Shown: positions 1 through 6,219, counted from the stretch's first letter. The stretch: DNA of 7,579 nucleotides from Bacteroidota bacterium (GCA_015222115.1 JADFUO010000324.1:1-7579); one strand, 5' to 3'. The notes: generated from the letters alone by a model not told the origin. Numbers and translations: made by a program.

Positions 1-3
1 ACT

Positions 4-31
4 TATAACAAATAACATATAACAAATTAGC
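4..31. repeat. Degenerate heptamer tandem array A
   Basis: Three consecutive 7-bp units, TATAACA, AATAACA and TATAACA, run from 4 to 24, and a decayed fourth unit, AATTAGC, ends at 31. The array starts at the window edge and may extend to the left. It is one of several period-7 arrays in spacers of this window, each with its own unit. No function is known. Confidence 0.6.
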
Positions 32-135
32 TATTTATCAATACTGTTTCAAATCTTTAATTAGGGTAATTAGCTGTCAGATCCCATTTATAAACTTGTT
101 TTTTAAATAATGCAGGATATTAATTAAGTTTTTTT

Positions 136-143
136 TATTTTTG
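136..143 (+). promoter_or_regulatory. Candidate Bacteroidota -7 element (TATTTTTG)
   Basis: The octamer matches the Bacteroidota -7 consensus TAnnTTTG exactly. No TTG lies 17-23 bp upstream, so the -33 half is missing. Transcription would start near 149-150, about 23 nt before the ATG of the small reading frame at 173. In sequence this AT-rich such matches also arise by chance, so support is modest. Confidence 0.35.
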
Positions 144-172
144 TAAAAAATGATTTATAAAAAATAGTTAAC

Positions 173-271
173 ATGAAAAAATATTTTTACATTCTTAAAT
201 ATTTCCAATCAGTTTGTATAGCAGTAGTTTTAGTATTCTGTACTTCATCGCAATATTTTAATTCCTTTTAA
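173..271 (+). CDS. Possible 32-residue membrane or signal-like peptide
   Basis: An ATG opens 32 codons ending in TAA. The N-terminus is MKKYFYILKYFQ, a basic and aromatic start. It is followed by a short hydrophobic run, SVCIAVVLVF, and a polar tail of about ten residues. This is the shape of a small single-span membrane peptide or an isolated signal peptide. Cys23 follows the hydrophobic run, but Phe at -1 does not fit a canonical lipobox. A TAnnTTTG element sits about 30 bp upstream. The peptide could be a genuine small protein, the decayed 5' end of an exported-protein gene, or chance; no homologue is recognised. The downstream frame at 234-329 is open but does not continue a lipoprotein-like sequence. 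Confidence 0.3.
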   Translation: MKKYFYILKYFQSVCIAVVLVFCTSSQYFNSF

Positions 272-345
272 ACTGGTACTGAACGAGAATACAAAATTAT
301 TAAAACATAAATTACCTAAAACCACTTAGAAATTTAATTCTATAT

Positions 346-360
346 TCGTAAAGTTTACGA
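346..360. promoter_or_regulatory. Perfect 15-bp palindrome, possible operator
   Basis: TCGTAAAGTTTACGA is a perfect inverted repeat around a single central G. It lies about 66 bp upstream of the -7 element of the RseC-like gene. Its size and symmetry suit a dimeric transcription-factor site. The arms are too close together for a hairpin with a usable loop, which favours a protein-binding site over an RNA structure. The cognate regulator is unknown. Confidence 0.35.
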
Positions 361-425
361 TGTGTAACAAGTCCGTATGGATGCGTTTCAGTATAATAAA
401 TATCTAAAAAATTGACTATTTTGCT

Positions 426-433
426 TACTTTTG
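426..433 (+). promoter_or_regulatory. Probable -7 element for the RseC-like gene (TACTTTTG)
   Basis: This is an exact TAnnTTTG match followed by CA, giving TTTTGCA. A related TTTTGCA occurs at the promoter candidate of the debranching gene. The element overlaps a perfect 10-bp palindrome, TTTTGCAAAA (429-438). The ATG at 450 is 16 bp downstream, so the leader would be only about 10 nt. No TTG occurs at the usual 17-23 bp spacing; the nearest (412-414) is 11 bp away, so the -33 element is weak or absent. Confidence 0.55.
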
Positions 434-449
434 CAAAAAATCAGATTGC

Positions 450-869
450 ATGAGTAATACTTTTGACTCAATAATGCATACGGGTATTATTAAGAGCATT
501 GATAAAGATAAGATAAATGTTATGATTTTATCGCAATCGGCTTGCTCAGGCTGTCATGCAAAAAGCATGTGTGCTGTTGCCGATATGAAAGAAAAAGTTA
601 TTGAGATATCAAAGAAGTCAAGCGACAATTATAAAATTGGAGACCAGATTACAGTTGTAATGGAAAGATCAATGGGTCCCAAAGCAGTGTTTTATGGATA
701 TTTTTTCCCTTTTCTCATAGTTTTGATTTCATTGATTGTTTTGATAAGTTTAACCGGAAATGAAGGACTTGCCGGTTTAATTTCATTAGTTTTGCTTATT
801 CCTTATTATTTTATGATTTATTTATTAAGAGATAAGTTGAAAAAGAAATTTGAATTTAAAATAAGCTAA
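450..869 (+). CDS. rseC: RseC/MucC-family (SoxR-reducing system) membrane protein
   Basis: This 139-residue protein has the RseC/MucC layout. The N-terminal soluble part (about 1-75) contains the cysteine motif C32-x2-C35-x5-C41, where C35 is followed by H36. Two membrane spans follow, at about 80-101 and 106-126, and then a basic tail (RDKLKKKFEFK). Family members are inner-membrane proteins linked to the envelope stress response (RseC) and to the electron-transfer complex that re-reduces SoxR; the cysteines may bind an iron-sulfur cluster or act in thiol redox. In Bacteroidota the gene usually lies directly upstream of rnfB. Here it is followed after 43 bp by an unrelated secreted-protein gene, so it appears detached from rnf. 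The start at 450 fits the promoter at 426-433; Met9 (474) is the alternative. The family assignment is confident, the exact role is not. Confidence 0.85.
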   Translation: MSNTFDSIMHTGIIKSIDKDKINVMILSQSACSGCHAKSMCAVADMKEKVIEISKKSSDNYKIGDQITVVMERSMGPKAVFYGYFFPFLIVLISLIVLISLTGNEGLAGLISLVLLIPYYFMIYLLRDKLKKKFEFKIS

Positions 870-912
870 TAATTTACTCACAAAAACAAGATAATAACTA
901 ACAATTTATAAA

Positions 913-3309
913 ATGAAAAAAATTAAGTCTTTACCTTTACTGGTAATATTTATTATGAGCGTTTTGGTTGGTAATGCACAATTAACACCAACTGTAAGTA
1001 AAGCAAAATATTTTCGCAAAACTATTCCTTTGCGTGATATGGAGCCAATTCCTCCCGGTACAAGAGACCGTAGCTGGAAAGATGGAATAATCAGGAATGA
1101 AGAAAATTTTAAGACTAACAGACCTTACAAAAAAAATGCACTTCCAGATGGTGTTGATCCCGTTTTGCAGGATTATCAGGGTAAAGTTCAACAGGTAAGA
1201 GGTCCAATTCATAATTTTGATGGAATTGGAAATGTTAACGGTGTTTTCCCTCCTGATACTGAAGGAGATGTTGGAACAGGCCATTATTTTCAGATGATAA
1301 ACCTTTCTTTTGCTATTTGGGATAAAGAAGGAAATCAATTATACGAACCGGTGGATAATAGTACATTATGGGCAGGATTTATTGGTCCATGGACAGGTAC
1401 TAATGACGGCGACCCGATTGTTCTTTACGATGAAGAAGCTGACAGATGGATGGCAAGCCAGTTTGCAATTAATACATCCAACGGAACTTACTGGCAGTTA
1501 ATTGCTATTTCCGAAACCGGTGACCCGCTCGGAGCATATTATCAGTATGCTTTTCAATTCCCTGCATTTAACGACTATCCGAAATTTGGTGTTTGGCACG
1601 ATGCTTATTATGCATCTTTTAATATATTCGGAAGTTACTTCCGTGCAGCAGCAGCAGCTTTTGAGCGCGATGCTATGCTTGTCGGTGATACTAATGCAAG
1701 AATGGTTCTTTTTGACTTGCCTAACGGCAGCGACCCTGCCAGTATGTTGCCTGCCGACTTTGACGGCACACCACCAACATCGTACACACCCAATTATTTC
1801 GTTTATTTTAATGATGATGCCTGGGGCTACAGCTTTGATCAATTAAGAATCTGGGAATTTAATGTTGATTGGACCACTCCAGGTAATTCCACTTTTACCG
1901 AAGCTTTTATTTTACAAACAGAACCTTTTGACTGGCAGCTTTGCACTGCACCAAGAACCAGATGTATCCCGCAGCCAAATACTTCTACCAAGCTTGAAAC
2001 ACTTTCAGACCGGCTGATGTATCGTTTACAATACAGGAAATTTAATGATTATGATGTGATGGTAACTAACCATACTGTTGATGTTAATGGTAACGGGCTT
2101 GGCGGGGTAAGATGGTATGAAATGCGTGATTACCATGACGGAAACGGATGGATAATTTATCAACAGGGTACGTATTCTCCTGATGATAACCATCGCTGGA
2201 TGGGAAGTATTGCAATGAACGGACTTGGAAATATTGCACTTGGTTATTCGGTTTCAAGCAGTACGGTTTCACCATCTGTTCGTTATACAGGACGTACTGC
2301 CAATGCTCCTTTAGGTGAGATGAACCTTGCCGAAGTTGAATTGGTGCAGGGTTTTGGATCACAAACAAGTTTTCATCGCTGGGGCGATTACAGTATGATG
2401 GCAGTTGACCCGTCTGATGATTCTACTTTTTGGTATACACAGGAATATATGAATGGTGGCTGGAAAACAAGAATATCATCATTCAATTTTGATCCTGTTG
2501 GTTATGCCACGGTTAATGCAGGTATAGATAATCAGGTTTGTGAAGACACAACTTATCAGACTTCTGGCGCAGCTACAAATAATAATTCTGTTTATTGGAC
2601 TACTTCGGGAGATGGTATTTTCGGCAATCCTGCATCATTAAACGCTCTTTACTGGCGTGGCCCCGAAGACCTTGAAAACGGACAGGTAAGTTTAACTTTA
2701 ACCGCTTATGGATTTATACCCGGTGATGTGGTTAGCGATAGTATGCTGTTATCTTTTTCACCTGTTCCTGTTTCCATTGCAGGAAATGATACAACCATTT
2801 GTCAGGATGAATCAATTACTTTATCAGGATATGCTGAAAATCAAAGTTCGGTTTTATGGACTACCCAAGGTGATGGTGTGTTTAATTACGATACTTCATT
2901 GACAGCAACTTATACTCCCGGAACAGATGATATTATAAATGGTTCTGTCCAATTAACTTTAACAGCTTATCCTGTTGAACCTTGTAATGATGAAGTTATT
3001 GATAATGTATTAATAACTATTGATGAATGTACTGGCATGATTGACCATGATGCTGATGATTTAACAATAAGTTTGATTCCGAACCCAACAACCGGAATGC
3101 TTAATTATATAATATCCGGCGTAAAAAATGAAAATATTATCATAAACGTTTTGAACACACAAGGACAGATAATTTTGACAGAAAAGTTTGTTAATGTTTC
3201 TGGTAAGATTAAAGATCAACTTGATATGACAAAATATCCAAAAGGAACATATTATTTCAAAGTTCAAAGTAATAATTACATAAAAGTTAAAAAGATTGTT
3301 GTTCAGTAA
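913..3309 (+). CDS. Large secreted T9SS cargo protein, conserved core of unknown function
   Basis: This 798-residue protein begins with a clear signal peptide (MKKIK, a hydrophobic run, cleavage probably after Ala22 in GNA|Q). A linker rich in charged residues leads to a large conserved core at about 105-530. Its landmarks are PPDTEGDVG at 113-121, the cysteine pair C344/C351 followed by IPQP, HRWMGSIAM from 427 and HRWGDYS from 488. I recognise this core as a type found in secreted proteins of several phyla and usually annotated as hypothetical; a beta-propeller-like fold is an inference from the many aromatic and Asp/Gly-rich strands. Two Ig-like repeats occupy 536-622 and 623-705. Residues 715-798 form a type A T9SS sorting domain (IPNPTTG, then GTYYFKV and a basic IKVKKIVVQ end). 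The protein would cross the outer membrane through the Por system and be released or surface-anchored. No catalytic motif is evident. The 43-bp gap from the RseC-like gene allows cotranscription, but no functional link is apparent. Confidence 0.9.
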   Translation: MKKIKSLPLLVIFIMSVLVGNAQLTPTVSKAKYFRKTIPLRDMEPIPPGTRDRSWKDGIIRNEENFKTNRPYKKNALPDGVDPVLQDYQGKVQQVRGPIHNFDGIGNVNGVFPPDTEGDVGTGHYFQMINLSFAIWDKEGNQLYEPVDNSTLWAGFIGPWTGTNDGDPIVLYDEEADRWMASQFAINTSNGTYWQLIAISETGDPLGAYYQYAFQFPAFNDYPKFGVWHDAYYASFNIFGSYFRAAAAAFERDAMLVGDTNARMVLFDLPNGSDPASMLPADFDGTPPTSYTPNYFVYFNDDAWGYSFDQLRIWEFNVDWTTPGNSTFTEAFILQTEPFDWQLCTAPRTRCIPQPNTSTKLETLSDRLMYRLQYRKFNDYDVMVTNHTVDVNGNGLGGVRWYEMRDYHDGNGWIIYQQGTYSPDDNHRWMGSIAMNGLGNIALGYSVSSSTVSPSVRYTGRTANAPLGEMNLAEVELVQGFGSQTSFHRWGDYSMMAVDPSDDSTFWYTQEYMNGGWKTRISSFNFDPVGYATVNAGIDNQVCEDTTYQTSGAATNNNSVYWTTSGDGIFGNPASLNALYWRGPEDLENGQVSLTLTAYGFIPGDVVSDSMLLSFSPVPVSIAGNDTTICQDESITLSGYAENQSSVLWTTQGDGVFNYDTSLTATYTPGTDDIINGSVQLTLTAYPVEPCNDEVIDNVLITIDECTGMIDHDADDLTISLIPNPTTGMLNYIISGVKNENIIINVLNTQGQIILTEKFVNVSGKIKDQLDMTKYPKGTYYFKVQSNNYIKVKKIVVQ
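2518..3030 (+). repeat. Two tandem 87-residue Ig-like repeats inside the T9SS protein
   Basis: Residues 536-622 and about 623-705 are two copies of one module. Each opens with AG[IN]D, has a Cys eight or nine residues in, then a WTT(S/Q)GDG motif whose Trp lies 26 residues after the opening Ala (W562 and W649), then an LTLTAY strand. The copies are in exact 87-residue register and remain visibly similar in DNA around the Trp motif and the LTLTAY strand. Such modules are common spacers in Bacteroidota surface proteins and probably hold the core away from the C-terminal anchor. Confidence 0.75.
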
Positions 3310-3456
3310 ATTTGCCTAAGAGACTATATTATTTTCAAATTAAGTTTCAAAACATACCGAGTACTTGTGACGGTGGGAATTAACAGACAGTTTTTTGTTG
3401 CAGGTTTCATGTTGCAAGTTTAAAATTATTTTGTATAATAACTCACTATTTAAATC
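3310..3456. other. Spacer between the T9SS gene and the DUF3795-like gene
   Basis: This 147-bp spacer has no gene. A weak inverted repeat, ACCG (3356-3359) with CGGT (3371-3374), has an 11-nt loop and is too short to call a terminator. A heptamer array lies at 3397-3424. The sequence near 3426-3433 (TATTTTG) is one base short of the TAnnTTTG promoter consensus, so no promoter for the next gene is claimed. Confidence 0.6.
3397..3424. repeat. Degenerate heptamer tandem array B (GTTKCAN)
   Basis: Four consecutive 7-bp units run from 3397 to 3424: GTTGCAG, GTTTCAT, GTTGCAA and a decayed GTTTAAA. Alternate units are closest, which gives an apparent 14-bp period with one mismatch over 11 bases. 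The array lies 33 bp upstream of the DUF3795-like start codon. Similar GTTKCAN strings are, from general familiarity, frequent in intergenic DNA of Bacteroidota, but I cannot verify this here. Confidence 0.6.
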
Positions 3457-3948
3457 ATGAAATCAAAAATTAACCGTCGCAATTTTTTTGTCAGAGTATC
3501 CCAGGCAGGAGTGACCGGTTGCGCTCTTATGTTTGGGTTAAAATTATCTTACATAGATAGTTTTAGCAGATTCCTTGATGATGATGAAATTCCTGACCCG
3601 AAAAAGTTAGAATATTGTGGATACCAATGCCCTGAAAAATGCCCATGGCGGCAGGGAACATTGGAGAATAACGTTGAATTGAAGAAAGAAGCTTACGAGC
3701 AGTGGAAGATTAAGGAAAGATTTGATATGGAGTTTGACCCGGATACCATGTTTTGTTATAGTTGTAAAGCTAATGACAAGCCGGAAGGGTTTATACTGAA
3801 GCAATGCACTGTTCGTAACTGTTGTATGGAAAAAGGACTTGATTGTTGTATTGAATGTAATGAACTTAGCAGTTGTGAAAAAGATTTATGGACTCGTTAC
3901 CCGAAATTTAAGGAAGCTGTAATTGAAATGCAGAAAAAATATTTTTGA
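3457..3948 (+). CDS. Twin-arginine-leader, cysteine-rich DUF3795-like protein
   Basis: This 163-residue protein starts with a Tat-type leader: N6-R7-R8-N9-F10-F11, then a moderately hydrophobic stretch to about residue 33. There is no clear AxA cleavage site. V19-T20-G21-C22 resembles a lipobox but sits inside the hydrophobic run, so anchored, cleaved and lipidated forms all remain possible. The body has twelve cysteines: C54-x3-C58-x3-C62 (YCGYQCPEKCP), C100-x2-C103, C117, C122-C123, C130-C131-x2-C134 and C140. The CG..C...CP opening and the C-terminal Cys-rich ending before a short helix match DUF3795, a family of unknown function thought to bind metal. Tat export carries folded, often cofactor-bearing proteins, which fits an iron-sulfur or zinc site, but that is inference. 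It has its own spacer on both sides and no evident partner gene. The family call is fairly confident; the function is unknown. Confidence 0.8.
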   Translation: MKSKINRRNFFVRVSQAGVTGCALMFGLKLSYIDSFSRFLDDDEIPDPKKLEYCGYQCPEKCPWRQGTLENNVELKKEAYEQWKIKERFDMEFDPDTMFCYSCKANDKPEGFILKQCTVRNCCMEKGLDCCIECNELSSCEKDLWTRYPKFKEAVIEMQKKYF

Positions 3949-3964
3949 AATAAAAGAAATATAA

Positions 3965-4010
3965 TAAATAAAGCATTCGACAGAATGGATAATTATTTTA
4001 ACTTTATTTA
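3965..4010. terminator. Nested inverted repeats downstream of the DUF3795-like gene
   Basis: A perfect 9-bp outer inverted repeat pairs TAAATAAAG (3965-3973) with CTTTATTTA (4002-4010). Immediately inside it is a 5-bp hairpin, CATTC-GACA-GAATG (3974-3987), followed by AT-rich sequence. The element begins 17 bp after the stop codon, as expected for a terminator. The outer stem is AT-rich and the inner stem short, with no clean T-run, so termination would be weak. It could also be an incidental AT-rich symmetry. Confidence 0.35.
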
Positions 4011-4031
4011 ATAAGTTGAGATTAAATTATT

Positions 4032-4069
4032 TAGTTTTGCACGATTAATTCCCATTAAAATTATTTTTG
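4032..4069 (+). promoter_or_regulatory. Two candidate -7 elements upstream of the debranching gene
   Basis: Two exact TAnnTTTG matches lie 30 bp apart: TAGTTTTG (4032-4039) and TATTTTTG (4062-4069). The TTG ending the first sits 22 bp before the second, within the 17-23 bp spacing known for Bacteroidota -33 elements, so the pair could form one complete promoter. Alternatively both are used. The downstream element would give a leader of only about 8 nt before the ATG at 4083, the upstream one about 37 nt. Confidence 0.55.
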
Positions 4070-4082
4070 TAAGAAGCAGAAT

Positions 4083-6026
4083 ATGAGTTATATAAATTTT
4101 GATAAAAATCAATTGATTAATTTAGAGTATTCGTTGAAACGAGAGCTGATACGCTCAAATACAACGGGTTCTTATGCAAGTACAACTATTGTAAATTGTA
4201 ATACAAGAAAATATCATGGTTTGTTAATTACTCCTCAACCGGAAATTGATTTTGATAATCATGTTTTATTATCAAATCTTGATGAAACAATTATTCAGAA
4301 AGAAGCTGAGTTTAATTTAGCTATTCATATGTACGATGGTGGGGTATATGACCCTAAAGGACACAAATATATCAGGGATTTTAGTGCCGAGCCAATTCCC
4401 AAACTTACTTATAGAGTGGGTAATGTTGTACTGACAAAAGAAATGCTTTTTGCTTGTAACAGCGATCGTATTTTAATCAGGTATTCTCTTGAAGATGCTT
4501 ATTTACCGGTAATTTTACGACTTAAACCTTTTTTAGCGTTTAGAAATGTTCATAAACTAAGTACATCAAATATTGGATTGAATAACAAATATAAAAATAT
4601 CAGGAATGGAATAAAAATTCAAATGTATAAGGGATATTCATATTTGAATATGCAGTTTTCTAAAGCTACTGAATACACTCATGTTCCGCACTGGTATTAT
4701 AATATTGAATACATAAGAGAAAAGGAAAGAGGTTACGAATTTTTGGAAGACCTTTATGTTCCTGGATTTTTCGAAGTTTCTCTTAAAAAGGGTGAAAGTG
4801 TTGTTTTCGCTGCCGGTTTGGAGGAAATTAATCCGGTTTCAATAAAAAGGTCATTCTATGCTGAGATAAAAAAACGTATTCATCGAAATAGTTTTGAAAA
4901 CTGCCTGATTAATTCTGCAAAGCAGTTTCTTGTAAAGAAAGGCAATAAAACCGAAATTATTGCCGGTTTTCCATGGTTTGGAAGCTGGGGCAGAGATACT
5001 TTTATTTCTTTACCAGGATTGACTTTAACTAACGGTGATATAAAAACCTGCAAATCGGTGATTGATACTTTACTGGAGAATATGCAGGGACCATTATTCC
5101 CAAATTGCGGCGAATCCAAAGAAGCTGCGTATAATTCTGTTGATGCTCCTTTATGGTTTTTCTGGGCTTTACAGCAGTATGCCGAAGCTTCCGGTACTGA
5201 AAATGTAGTATGGAAAAATTATGGCAAAAAAATGCAATTAATTTTAAACGGTTTTCGTAACGGAACAGATTTTAATATTAAGATGCAAGAAAACGGATTA
5301 ATTTTCGCTGGTGAAAAAGCTATGGCATTAACATGGATGGATGCAATTGTAGATGGAAAACCTGTAACTCCGAGAATTGGTTATGCCGTTGAAATTAATG
5401 CTTTGTGGTATAATGCTGTGATGTTTAGCATCGAAATGGCTAAGTTGGCAGGTGATGAAAAATTTATTAATAATTGGAGTTATTTGCCTGAGAAAATTTC
5501 AAATTCATTTAAGGAAACATTCTGGAATAAAGAAAAGGCTTATCTCGCTGATTATGTTAACGGTGATTACAAAGATTGGGCTGTAAGACCAAATCAGGTG
5601 TTTGCAACCTCATTAAAATATTGTCCCATTGATCAGGAAATCCAAAAAAGTGTTTTAGATACTGTTGAAAGCGAATTGTTAACACCACGGGGACTCAGAA
5701 CGTTATCACCAAAAAATTCTTCATATAAAGGCACTTATAAAGGAAATCAAAAGGAAAGAGACCTCGCCTATCATCAGGGAATTGTATGGCCCTGGTTGTT
5801 AGGCCACTTTGCTGAAGGATATCTTAAAATTCATGGAGCAGGTGGAATAGCTTTTATAAAATCTTTATTCGAAGGATTTGAAAATGTTATGACTGAAGCC
5901 GGTATAGGAACTATTTCAGAGGTTTATGACGGCGACCCGCCTTATAAAGCAGGTGGAGCAATATCTCAGGCATGGAGTGTTGCCGAACTTCTTAGAATTA
6001 ATCAGATGATAAAAAAATACAGTTGA
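4083..6026 (+). CDS. Glycogen debranching enzyme (amylo-alpha-1,6-glucosidase, GDE_N/GDE_C)
   Basis: This 647-residue cytoplasmic enzyme matches the usual length of bacterial GDE proteins (about 650). The GDE_N domain (about 15-245) shows the typical start TGSYASTTIVNCNTRKYHGL. The GDE_C glucosidase domain (GH133-type (alpha/alpha)6 barrel, about 275-640) has FPWFGSWGRDTFISLPGL (296-313), SVDAPLWFFWALQQY around D354, HQGIVWPWLLGHF from H564 and EVYDGDPPYKAGG from E613. Conserved acidic residues in these blocks include D305, D354, E613 and D616; which ones are catalytic I cannot assign from sequence alone. It would hydrolyse alpha-1,6 branch stubs of glycogen to release glucose. It lacks the fused transferase half of eukaryotic debranching enzymes, so chain shortening needs another enzyme. 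Two candidate promoter elements precede it, and a GT4 glycogen-synthase-like gene follows after 193 bp. Confidence 0.93.
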   Translation: MSYINFDKNQLINLEYSLKRELIRSNTTGSYASTTIVNCNTRKYHGLLITPQPEIDFDNHVLLSNLDETIIQKEAEFNLAIHMYDGGVYDPKGHKYIRDFSAEPIPKLTYRVGNVVLTKEMLFACNSDRILIRYSLEDAYLPVILRLKPFLAFRNVHKLSTSNIGLNNKYKNIRNGIKIQMYKGYSYLNMQFSKATEYTHVPHWYYNIEYIREKERGYEFLEDLYVPGFFEVSLKKGESVVFAAGLEEINPVSIKRSFYAEIKKRIHRNSFENCLINSAKQFLVKKGNKTEIIAGFPWFGSWGRDTFISLPGLTLTNGDIKTCKSVIDTLLENMQGPLFPNCGESKEAAYNSVDAPLWFFWALQQYAEASGTENVVWKNYGKKMQLILNGFRNGTDFNIKMQENGLIFAGEKAMALTWMDAIVDGKPVTPRIGYAVEINALWYNAVMFSIEMAKLAGDEKFINNWSYLPEKISNSFKETFWNKEKAYLADYVNGDYKDWAVRPNQVFATSLKYCPIDQEIQKSVLDTVESELLTPRGLRTLSPKNSSYKGTYKGNQKERDLAYHQGIVWPWLLGHFAEGYLKIHGAGGIAFIKSLFEGFENVMTEAGIGTISEVYDGDPPYKAGGAISQAWSVAELLRINQMIKKYS

Positions 6027-6041
6027 AATACAATAGAAATA

Positions 6042-6062
6042 ATTAGAAATTAGAAATTGGAA
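6042..6062. repeat. Heptamer tandem array C (ATTAGAA x3)
   Basis: Three adjacent 7-bp units occupy 6042-6062: ATTAGAA twice and then ATTGGAA. A related AATAGAA lies just upstream at 6032-6038. The array begins 15 bp after the debranching-enzyme stop codon. Confidence 0.65.
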
Positions 6063-6108
6063 ACTGATGGGAATTTGGGAAACAGGAATAATAACAATAT
6101 TGAATTAA

Positions 6109-6129
6109 GATTTTAGATTTTAGATTTGA
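6109..6129. repeat. Heptamer tandem array D (GATTTTA x3)
   Basis: Three adjacent 7-bp units occupy 6109-6129: GATTTTA twice and then GATTTGA. The unit differs from that of array C in the same spacer, so the two are not simple copies of each other, although the period is shared. Confidence 0.65.
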
Positions 6130-6150
6130 GAATTATGTATAATCAATTAA

Positions 6151-6191
6151 CATTTAAACCATTAAGCCATTTAACCATTTAACAATATAAC
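6151..6191. repeat. Octamer tandem array E (CATTTAAC)
   Basis: Five units run from 6151 to 6191: a 9-bp CATTTAAAC, then CATTAAGC, two exact CATTTAAC and a decayed AATATAAC. A sixth, poorer unit may reach about 6200. The period here is 8, unlike the 7 of the other arrays. The array ends 28 bp before the GT4 start codon, so it would lie in the leader or the promoter region. Confidence 0.65.
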
Positions 6192-6219
6192 ATAATCAAC
6201 ATACGATAACTATATAAGA

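Larger units (their letters stand above)
1..449. other. AT-rich leader region, mostly non-coding
   Basis: No long reading frame is present on either strand, and the parts of the minus strand read here are dense in stops, so there is no sign of a gene entering from the left. The stretch contains, in order, a heptamer array (4-31), a promoter-like -7 element (136-143), a possible 32-codon membrane peptide (173-271), a perfect 15-bp palindrome (346-360) and the probable promoter of the RseC-like gene (426-433). I saw no tRNA, riboswitch or other structured RNA, but a covariance-model search was not possible. Confidence 0.7.
6027..6219. other. Repeat-filled spacer between debranching and GT4 genes
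   Basis: This 193-bp spacer has no gene and no TAnnTTTG element, so the GT4 gene is either read through from the debranching gene or uses an unrecognised promoter. Three separate short tandem arrays take up about 83 bp of it (6042-6062, 6109-6129, 6151-6191). No terminator is seen after the debranching stop codon, which favours cotranscription. Confidence 0.6.

Noticed and set aside
360..407. 15-codon frame upstream of the RseC-like gene as a leader peptide
   Set aside because: It lies before the predicted transcription start, has no attenuator-like structure after it, and its composition is not informative.
982..1338. Minus-strand open frame of 118 codons
   Set aside because: It is antisense to the N-terminal part of the T9SS gene, with an implausible Ile/Ser/Phe-rich translation and no recognisable motif.
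1645..1659. GCA-repeat tract encoding five alanines in the T9SS protein
   Set aside because: Only four GCA codons plus GCT. It lies in a part of the core that tends to be small-residue-rich, so it is more likely ordinary coding sequence than a contingency repeat.
1498..1846. Open frames of about 114 codons on both strands within the T9SS gene
   Set aside because: They lie wholly inside the 913-3309 frame, whose translation has a signal peptide, conserved core and sorting domain. The shadow translations show no domain or plausible leader.
3356..3374. ACCG/CGGT inverted repeat after the T9SS gene as a terminator
   Set aside because: The stem has only 4 bp and an 11-nt loop, with no T-run directly after it.
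3426..3433. TATTTTG as promoter of the DUF3795-like gene
   Set aside because: It is one base short of TAnnTTTG and has no clear -33 partner, so it was not listed as a promoter.
450..3948. A single redox or envelope operon combining the RseC-like, T9SS and DUF3795-like genes
   Set aside because: The shared cysteine theme between the first and third genes is suggestive, but spacing, the unrelated middle gene and the lack of a common partner give no real support for a joint system.
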